Of a stretch of 9,810 nucleotides of DNA, positions 5,301 to 9,810 are shown one piece after another. The DNA is from Clostridia bacterium. GTDB taxonomy: Bacteria; Bacillota; Clostridia; Oscillospirales; Acutalibacteraceae. Position numbers and translations under genes: made by a program. The stretch lies in NCBI GenBank assembly GCA_900769375.1, contig CAAGGN010000116.1:1-9810 (forward strand), in the 5' to 3' direction. The notes beneath the pieces were generated by a model. It did not search any database. It was not told where the DNA came from and saw only the letters and a list, made by a program, of their open reading frames with translations. The number at the start of each line of letters is the position of its first letter. Position 1 is the first letter of the stretch.

Positions 5301-7487
5301 TTAATGTCTTTTGAAACCGCGGCGGTCTTTATTGTTTTTTCTGGGTGCTTCTTCATCTGCGCCCTCTTCAACAACTGCGCCGTTAATTTCTACAAGGGCA
5401 TCTCTACGGGAGAGGTTAATTCTGCCCTGATCGTCAATTTCGGTTACCTTAACGATTACCTGATCGCCTACTGCAACAACGTCTTCAACCTTTTCAACTC
5501 TCTTAACATCAAGTTTAGAGATATGAACGAGGCCTTCCTTACCGGGAGCGATTTCAACGAAGGCGCCGAAGGTCATAAGACGGGTTACCTTACCGCTATA
5601 TACTGCGCCGATTTCGGGGTCATTAGCAATAAGTTCAACGATAGAAATCGCCTGCTGCGCCTTATCTGCATCAAGAGCGGCAACATAAACATGTCCGTCT
5701 TCCTCGATGGTAATGGTGCATTCGCACTGCTCTTGGATAGACTGAATAACCTTGCCCTGCTTACCGATAACATCACCGATTTTATCGGGGCTGATGGTAG
5801 TGGTAAACATCTTGGGAGCATACTTAGAAAGCTCTGCGCGGGGCTCGGCAATACATTTGAGCATTACTTCATCAAGAATATGAAGTCTTGCCTTATGAGT
5901 TTTAGCAAATGCCTCTTTGATGATTTCGGGGGTAAGACCGTGTACCTTTAAGTCCATCTGGATAGCGGTAATACCCTTATGAGTACCTGCTACCTTAAAG
6001 TCCATATCGCCATAGAAATCTTCAAGTCCCTGAATATCAACCATAGTCATAAAGTCGCCATAAACGCCTTCATCACCTGTAATAAGACCGCAAGAAATAC
6101 CTGCAACGGGGGCCTTAATGGGAACACCTGCTGCCATAAGAGCAAGGGTTGAGCCACAGATAGAGCCCTGAGAGGTAGAACCGTTGGAAGAAAGAACTTC
6201 ACTTACTACGCGGATAGCATAGGGGAATTCTTCAACGCTGGGGATTACGGGAACAAGGGCTTTTTCTGCTAATGCGCCGTGACCGATTTCGCGACGGCCG
6301 GGGCCTCTGGAAGGTTTGGTTTCACCAACAGAATATGAGGGGAAGTTATAGTGGTGGATATAACGCTTAGAAGTATCTTCATCAAGTCCGTCGAGCTTCT
6401 GAGCTTCGCTTATGGGAGCCAAGGTAGCGATGGAAAGAACCTGAGTCTGACCTCTTGTAAACATACCTGAACCGTGAGTTCTGGGAAGCAAATCAACCTG
6501 AGCATCGAGAGGACGGATATCATCAATACCACGACCGTCAACACGCTTATGCTCGTCCTTAAGCCAAGCGCGAACTACGTGCTTCTGAACGAGATACATA
6601 ATTTCATCAAGCTTTGCTTCGTTGCCTTCAAATCTCTCATCAAACTTAGCGTGAACTGCATCATAGATGGGAAGTAAAGCGGCATCGCGAACATTTTTAT
6701 CATCGGTATCGAGGGCTTTCTTTACGTCCTCAATGCAGAATTCTTCAATCTCGGCCATAATTTCGGGGTCGGGATTGCTGGACTCGAAGGTGAACTTTTC
6801 CTTGCCGATTTCAGCAACGATACCGTTAATAAACTTAACGATTTCTTTATTAACCTCGTGACCTGCCATAATGCAGTCAAACATAAGGTCATCATCAATT
6901 TCGTTTGCGCCTGCCTCAATCATAGCAACCAAATCAGCGGTTGAAGAAACGGTGAGGTTAAGGTCGGAAACAGCTCTCTGCTCTAAGGTGGGGTTGATGA
7001 TGATTTCGCCGTCAACAAGACCTACGCTTGTGCTGGCTATTGGGCCTTCCCAAGGAATATCGGATACTGCGATAGCTGCAGAAACACCGATAGCGGCGGT
7101 GATTTCAGGTGAGCAATCGGGATCAACCGACATAACGGTAGCAACAACGGAACAATCGTTTCTCATATCCTTTGGGAAAAGAGGACGGATAGGTCTATCG
7201 ATGCAACGGGAAGAAAGAATTGCCTTTTCGCTGGCTCTGCCTTCTCTTCTCTGGAAGGAGCCGGGGAAACGGCCTACTGCATACATTTTTTCCTCATAAT
7301 CTACGGAAAGAGGGAAAAAGTCAACACCCTCACGGGGCTTATCGGATGCGGTTACGGTACAAAGTACACTTGTTTCGCCATAGGATGCCATAAAAGCGGC
7401 ATTTGCAAGACCTGCCATTTTACCTGTTTCAAGCTTAAAGGGACGGCCTGCGATGGTAGTTTCATAAACTTTAAAGTTTTCGAACAT
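5301..7487 (-). CDS. pnp: Polyribonucleotide nucleotidyltransferase (PNPase)
   Basis: PNPase degrades RNA from the 3' end using phosphate, and can add tails in reverse. It is cytoplasmic and forms a trimer. The 728-residue protein has the full set of domains. The first RNase PH domain (about 11-145) has FFPLSVDYEEKMYA and GRFPGSFQRREGRASEK. The helical PNPase domain spans about 235-310. The second, catalytic RNase PH domain (about 318-540) has RTHGSGMFTRGQTQ, VGETKPSRGPGRREIGHG, EVLSSNGSTSQGSICGST and GDMDFKVAG, with D494, D496 and D512 as conserved acidic residues. The KH domain (about 560-620) has its GKQG loop at 575-578, and the S1 domain lies at about 626-695. A charged tail ends in a run of lysine and arginine. 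Length and motifs are normal and nothing is missing. The ATG at 7487 follows aaaggaga at a good distance. It lies downstream of rpsO as in most bacteria, but a terminator and a probable miniature element intervene. Confidence 0.98.
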   Translation of the reverse strand: MFENFKVYETTIAGRPFKLETGKMAGLANAAFMASYGETSVLCTVTASDKPREGVDFFPLSVDYEEKMYAVGRFPGSFQRREGRASEKAILSSRCIDRPIRPLFPKDMRNDCSVVATVMSVDPDCSPEITAAIGVSAAIAVSDIPWEGPIASTSVGLVDGEIIINPTLEQRAVSDLNLTVSSTADLVAMIEAGANEIDDDLMFDCIMAGHEVNKEIVKFINGIVAEIGKEKFTFESSNPDPEIMAEIEEFCIEDVKKALDTDDKNVRDAALLPIYDAVHAKFDERFEGNEAKLDEIMYLVQKHVVRAWLKDEHKRVDGRGIDDIRPLDAQVDLLPRTHGSGMFTRGQTQVLSIATLAPISEAQKLDGLDEDTSKRYIHHYNFPSYSVGETKPSRGPGRREIGHGALAEKALVPVIPSVEEFPYAIRVVSEVLSSNGSTSQGSICGSTLALMAAGVPIKAPVAGISCGLITGDEGVYGDFMTMVDIQGLEDFYGDMDFKVAGTHKGITAIQMDLKVHGLTPEIIKEAFAKTHKARLHILDEVMLKCIAEPRAELSKYAPKMFTTTISPDKIGDVIGKQGKVIQSIQEQCECTITIEEDGHVYVAALDADKAQQAISIVELIANDPEIGAVYSGKVTRLMTFGAFVEIAPGKEGLVHISKLDVKRVEKVEDVVAVGDQVIVKVTEIDDQGRINLSRRDALVEINGAVVEEGADEEAPRKNNKDRRGFKRH

Positions 7488-7514
7488 CTTTTTTATCTCC
7501 TTTTATTTTATTTC

Positions 7515-7666
7515 AAGAGATTCTTCGGTTAGCAATAAATCCAAAACCCGTTAATCACAAAAGAAAGTATTTATATCCCTCCACCAACCTATCGGTTGGT
7601 CCCCCTCCCTTTAGGCAAGGGAGGCACAGGTCCTCGATTTACCGCTAAGCAACGAAAAAATCTCTT
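7515..7666. mobile_element. Probable miniature inverted-repeat element (MITE-like) in the rpsO-pnp spacer
   Basis: Outer ends are imperfect terminal inverted repeats of about 30-35 bases. The left end reads aagagattcttcg, then ttagc, then taaatc. The right end, reverse-complemented, reads aagagattttttcg, then ttagc, then taaatc, then acc. The outermost 8 bases match exactly (7515-7522 against 7659-7666). Inside lie two perfect hairpins: accaacc/ggttggt (7583-7600, 4-nt loop) and cctccctt/aagggagg (7604-7624, 5-nt loop). The style, paired cctccc hairpins within short inverted-repeat ends, resembles interspersed repeats I know from gut Clostridia. There is no transposase and no convincing target-site duplication, so the exact ends are approximate. 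Apart from the rpsO terminator, this element fills most of the 243-bp gap between pnp and rpsO. Confidence 0.65.
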
Positions 7667-7680
7667 AATTAACAACACAT

Positions 7681-7717
7681 AAAAAACTGCAATAAGGCAG
7701 ACCAAAAGGTCTGCCTT
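7681..7717 (-). terminator. Terminator after rpsO
   Basis: A 10-bp perfect stem, aaggcagacc (7694-7703) with ggtctgcctt (7708-7717), closes a 4-nt loop. On the minus strand it is followed by attgcagtttttt. It begins about 14 bases after the rpsO stop, so rpsO can be made as a short separate transcript. Expression of pnp would then depend on read-through or on a promoter within the spacer; I could not identify a convincing one there. Confidence 0.88.
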
Positions 7718-7730
7718 AGCTTTTTGCGGA

Positions 7731-7994
7731 TTACTTACGAAGACCGAGTCTCTTAACGATATTACGGTATCTTTCAATATCGTTTCTCTGAAGGTAAGCA
7801 AGAAGGTTTCTTCTGTGACCTACCATCTTAAGAAGACCGCGGCGAGAGTGATGGTCCTTATGATGAACACTTAAGTGCTCGTTAAGTTCGTTGATGCGGT
7901 AGGTGAGTACTGCAATCTGAACCTCAGGAGAACCGGTATCGCCTTCGTGAGTAGCGTATTCAGCCATAATCTGCTGCTTTACTTCGTTGGTCAT
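7731..7994 (-). CDS. rpsO: 30S ribosomal protein S15
   Basis: S15 is a primary binding protein of the small ribosomal subunit that contacts the three-way junction of helices 20-22 of 16S rRNA. The 87-residue product has the family's usual length (about 88-89) and its conserved features. These are the GDTGSPEVQIA start of helix 1, the LNEHLSVHHKDHHSRRGLL RNA-binding loop with its HxxDxxSRR pattern, the VGHRRNLLAYL helix, and the ending YRNIVKRLGLRK. The ATG at 7994 has aaaggag at 8004-8010. A second ATG at 7999 is out of frame and stops after two codons. The gene is divergent from the HtrA gene and upstream of pnp, the classical arrangement. Confidence 0.98.
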   Translation of the reverse strand: MTNEVKQQIMAEYATHEGDTGSPEVQIAVLTYRINELNEHLSVHHKDHHSRRGLLKMVGHRRNLLAYLQRNDIERYRNIVKRLGLRK

Positions 7995-8002
7995 TTCATT
8001 TT

Positions 8003-8097
8003 ACTCCTTTATAATTTTTGTCCGCCATATTCCGAGCAAAAGGTCTTAGTAATTCCGCTTTAAGCGGCAGTCACCAAAAGCGCAGAATACGGTAGCT
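8003..8097 (-). promoter_or_regulatory. Structured rpsO leader, candidate S15 autoregulatory RNA
   Basis: The predicted leader between the promoter and the rpsO ribosome binding site is about 100 nt and can fold. An outer helix of 8 pairs with one G-U joins ccguauuc (8092-8085) to gaauaugg (8032-8025). An inner 5-6 bp hairpin uses ccgctt and aagcgg (8055-8067). Shorter complementary patches such as ggu/acc lie between them. The outer helix ends just ahead of the Shine-Dalgarno sequence. Leaders of rpsO are bound by S15 to repress translation in several phyla, using unrelated RNA folds. Assigning that role here is inference. Confidence 0.45.
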
Positions 8098-8102
8098 TAT
8101 TG

Positions 8103-8131
8103 AGTATAACACAAAGTTTCAAAAATGTAAA
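8103..8131 (-). promoter_or_regulatory. Strong promoter of rpsO
   Basis: On the minus strand, tttaca (8131-8126) is followed by a 17-bp spacer and tatact (8108-8103); each box differs from consensus at one base. This fits a highly expressed ribosomal protein gene and predicts transcription starting near 8096. Confidence 0.8.
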
Positions 8132-8185
8132 GCATTTATTTTATATTTCGTGAAATAATAATTAACGGAATATTCATATATTTTA

Positions 8186-8213
8186 TTGACATTTGTAATA
8201 ATTTTCATATAAA
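8186..8213 (+). promoter_or_regulatory. Promoter of the HtrA gene
   Basis: A perfect -35 box, ttgaca (8186-8191), is followed by a 16-bp spacer and tataaa (8208-8213) in AT-rich surroundings. It lies back to back with the rpsO promoter, about 55 bp away. The ribosome binding site aaaggagtga (8225-8234) sits close behind, so the leader is very short. No CtsR-type or CIRCE heat-shock operator is visible. Confidence 0.75.
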
Positions 8214-8240
8214 ATAAAAGTTGCAAAGGAGTGAATTTTC

Positions 8241-9557
8241 ATGAACGAATTTGAAAATAAAACCAATGACGAGCAAAAAGGTACCGTTTCGGGCTTTGAT
8301 TCCGTAAACGGATATTATACCAAAAGTCGAGATAATATTATTCAGGATGCTCCTGTAGAGCCCCCAAAAAGCAATCAAGGTCCTACTTATAATTACACCC
8401 CATATCCACCCATTAAGCCACAAAAGCCCAAAAGGTCTTACAGCTTTGCGGTTATACTTATCTCCTGCATATTGGCGGCAGTAATCAGCGCCTTCAGTGC
8501 CACGGGAATCACCCTTCTTTTAACAGACGGCAAAGCTACTGCCGAATCCTCTTCTTCGAAGGATTCCCCTCCCGAGAGTTCGCAAAACGTTACTATAAAT
8601 ATCGAAGAAACCGAGGAATCGGTTGCCGTTGCAGTAGCAAAAAAGGTTAAGAGCAGTGTTGTCGGCATTCGCACCACCAGCTCTGTTATAAACTTCTTCG
8701 GCGGTAGCCAGGAAGCTACGGGTGAGGGCTCGGGTGTCATATATTCTTCCGACGGATATATAATTACCAACTACCACGTAATCGAAAATGCCATAGGTGG
8801 TGGCAGCGGCTCTAAAATCGAGGTGTTTATCGAAAACAAAGAAAACAAGCCCCATTCGGCAAGCGTTATAGGATATAATATCGCTTCCGACCTTGCAGTT
8901 ATAAAAATAGATGCTACGGGACTTACCCCCGTAGAGTTAGGCGACTCATCAAATCTTAAGGTTGGTCAATACGTGGTTTCCATCGGTAATCCCGGCGGTC
9001 TTGAATTTATGGGAAGCGTTACCTTTGGTATTATAAGCGGACTGGACAGAGAAATAGCCAGTTCCTCAGGCATTAAGCTTATCCAGACCGACGCCGCCAT
9101 AAACCCCGGAAACTCGGGTGGCGCGATGCTTGATACAACGGGCAAACTCGTTGGCATAAACAGTTCCAAAATTGTTGCCGAGGAATATGAAGGTATGGGC
9201 TTTGCAATTCCCGTTAATACGGTTGTTGAGAAATGCGAAAAAATCATATCAAGAAAGGATAATCCCGAGGCCTATGTAGGTATAAACATAAGCGAAACCT
9301 ATACCTCGCAGGTGCTCAGTCATTACGGCTTCCCTGCAGGCGCGGTTGTTTTAAGCGTAGATCCCAACAGTCCTGCCAAGGATGCGGGTATTAAAAGAGG
9401 CGATATTATAACCGAAATGAACGGTACCGATATTACCGATTATACCGTATTGATAAACCTTCTTGAAAACTGCGAACCGAAAGAAAAAATAACCCTTAAA
9501 ATCTACCGTTCCGGAAGATACTATACTACCTCGCTCACCGTTGGATCAAACAATTAA
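8241..9557 (+). CDS. htrA: HtrA/DegP-family membrane-anchored serine protease with PDZ domain
   Basis: The 438-residue protein belongs to the trypsin-like HtrA proteases, which remove or process misfolded proteins outside the membrane. A hydrophilic, proline-rich cytoplasmic segment (1-66; PPKSNQGPTY, PYPPIKPQKPKR) precedes one transmembrane helix (about 68-95). A serine/acid-rich linker (about 98-128) leads to the protease domain (about 130-335). The catalytic triad is complete: H179 in TNYHV, D217 in ASDLAVIKI and S292 in NPGNSGG. The oxyanion loop region IGNPGG is also present. One PDZ domain follows at about 343-433 (GAVVLSVDPNSPAKDAGIKRGDIITEMNG). This is the usual architecture of Firmicutes HtrA/HtrB/YyxA. 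The start is supported by aaaggagtga eight bases or so upstream. The gene forms its own unit with promoter and terminator, and no two-component partner (such as CssRS) is adjacent in the window. Confidence 0.95.
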   Translation: MNEFENKTNDEQKGTVSGFDSVNGYYTKSRDNIIQDAPVEPPKSNQGPTYNYTPYPPIKPQKPKRSYSFAVILISCILAAVISAFSATGITLLLTDGKATAESSSSKDSPPESSQNVTINIEETEESVAVAVAKKVKSSVVGIRTTSSVINFFGGSQEATGEGSGVIYSSDGYIITNYHVIENAIGGGSGSKIEVFIENKENKPHSASVIGYNIASDLAVIKIDATGLTPVELGDSSNLKVGQYVVSIGNPGGLEFMGSVTFGIISGLDREIASSSGIKLIQTDAAINPGNSGGAMLDTTGKLVGINSSKIVAEEYEGMGFAIPVNTVVEKCEKIISRKDNPEAYVGINISETYTSQVLSHYGFPAGAVVLSVDPNSPAKDAGIKRGDIITEMNGTDITDYTVLINLLENCEPKEKITLKIYRSGRYYTTSLTVGSNN

Positions 9558-9562
9558 TAACC

Positions 9563-9591
9563 AAATCCCTCTGGAAACAGGGGGATTTTTT
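9563..9591 (+). terminator. Rho-independent terminator of the HtrA gene
   Basis: An 11-bp stem, aaatccctctg (9563-9573) with cag-ggggattt (9578-9588), contains one G-U pair and is closed by a GAAA tetraloop. A run of six T ends at 9591. It begins six bases after the stop codon. Confidence 0.92.
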
Positions 9592-9611
9592 CGTTAATTT
9601 ATTAACTTTTG

Positions 9612-9640
9612 TTGCAAATATATGTATATTAGGATATAAT
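9612..9640 (+). promoter_or_regulatory. Promoter for the gene at the right end
   Basis: ttgcaa (9612-9617) is followed by a 17-bp spacer and a perfect tataat (9635-9640), in an AT-rich stretch directly after the HtrA terminator. It drives the open reading frame starting at 9714, leaving a leader of about 65-70 nt that contains a GC-rich hairpin repeat. Confidence 0.75.
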
Positions 9641-9660
9641 ATATATATTATTTGCTTTTA

Positions 9661-9700
9661 GTAAATCGGCAGGAGCAATCCCCCGCCCTACAAATTCGGA
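9661..9700. repeat. GC-rich hairpin repeat, probably an interspersed (REP/MITE-like) element
   Basis: A small GC-rich island in AT-rich sequence contains an 8-bp inverted repeat at 9668-9687: ggcaggag, loop caat, cccccgcc. It has two mismatches as DNA, but in the minus-strand RNA both become G-U pairs, so the full stem forms. The motif (ggcgggg hairpin followed by ccctacaaattcgga) resembles a family of intergenic repeats I associate with gut Clostridia. It contains no coding sequence. Its right edge runs into the ribosome binding site of the next gene. Confidence 0.5.
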
Positions 9701-9713
9701 AGGATAACCTTTA

Positions 9714-9810
9714 ATGCTTAAATTAAACGATACCGTTAAGAAGGAAACTTTATATATTTCATATTGGGTTTTAATTTTGAGCGCCGTTATGGAAGCGGTG
9801 TTTCTGATTA
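9714..9810 (+). CDS. N-terminus of a small membrane protein, possibly AtpI-like (3' truncated)
   Basis: 32 codons are visible, from ATG at 9714 to the window end. A short charged start (MLKLNDTVKKETLYIS) leads into a hydrophobic segment (YWVLILSAVMEAVFLI). A ribosome binding site ggaagga (9698-9704) lies nine bases upstream and a good promoter lies at 9612-9640. The start resembles small membrane proteins encoded at the head of F-type ATP synthase operons in Oscillospiraceae (subunit I-like), which would place atpB next. That is recall from a short fragment, so confidence in the function is low; confidence that it is a real gene start is high. Confidence 0.5.
   Translation, partial: MLKLNDTVKKETLYISYWVLILSAVMEAVFLI

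Noticed and set aside
5304..5951. A long plus-strand open frame of 215 codons opposite the pnp 3' half
   Set aside because: It lies wholly antisense to well-conserved PNPase codons and has no convincing ribosome binding site, promoter or recognisable domain. It is a by-product of pnp codon usage.
6871..7299. A plus-strand open frame of 142 codons opposite the 5' part of pnp
   Set aside because: It is antisense to the conserved RNase PH domain of PNPase and its composition (serine/isoleucine-rich) is typical of a reverse-frame shadow.
7589..7801. A minus-strand open frame of 70 codons spanning the rpsO-pnp spacer
   Set aside because: It overlaps the end of rpsO out of frame, then reads through the rpsO terminator and the hairpin repeat. 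There is no ribosome binding site or plausible protein.
8438..8855. Minus-strand open frames opposite the HtrA gene
   Set aside because: They run antisense to the HtrA transmembrane and protease domains, overlap each other, and lack ribosome binding sites.

Overview
This window looks like part of an Illumina-assembled contig from a moderately AT-rich Gram-positive Clostridia bacterium. Oscillospiraceae or Ruminococcaceae-like gut anaerobes are the best guess. The evidence is strong AAGGAG/GAGGTGA ribosome binding sites, TTGACA/TATAAT promoters with 16-17 bp spacers, U-tailed hairpin terminators, a domain-swapped GH3 beta-glucosidase of the type known from rumen and gut clostridia, and short GC-rich hairpin repeats of a style I associate with these genomes. 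The lineage is an inference; no rRNA is present. The first 20 bases are residual Illumina TruSeq adapter, so the left contig end is artificial.

Layout. (1) 21-1723, plus strand: the C-terminal end of a DUF554 membrane protein, closely followed by a membrane-anchored CapA-family protein, ending in a palindromic terminator. (2) 1724-2440, plus strand: a small lipoprotein gene with its own promoter, followed by a second, slightly diverged copy of the last 21 codons of the CapA gene and of its terminator. The lipoprotein gene therefore sits between two 97-bp direct repeats exactly 717 bp apart, the clearest rearrangement scar in the window. (3) 2447-5176, minus strand: a cytoplasmic GH3 glycosidase with inverted domain order, with its own promoter. 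(4) 5301-7994, minus strand: the conserved rpsO-pnp pair (ribosomal protein S15 and polynucleotide phosphorylase). It has an rpsO promoter, a structured leader that could be an S15 autoregulatory RNA, a terminator between the genes, and a probable miniature inverted-repeat element in the spacer. (5) 8186-9591, plus strand, divergent from rpsO: an HtrA/DegP-type membrane-anchored serine protease with promoter and terminator. (6) 9612-9810, plus strand: a strong promoter, a second GC-rich hairpin repeat, and the first 32 codons of a small membrane protein that may be the AtpI-like gene heading an ATP synthase operon.

Most of the window is ordinary chromosomal housekeeping and envelope biology: translation and RNA turnover (rpsO-pnp), envelope quality control (HtrA), a CapA-like surface protein, and intracellular beta-glucoside hydrolysis. 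I do not see a new defence, mobile or biosynthetic system. The points most worth following up are the 717-bp duplication carrying the lipoprotein, the rpsO leader, and the miniature elements in the control regions of two housekeeping operons.
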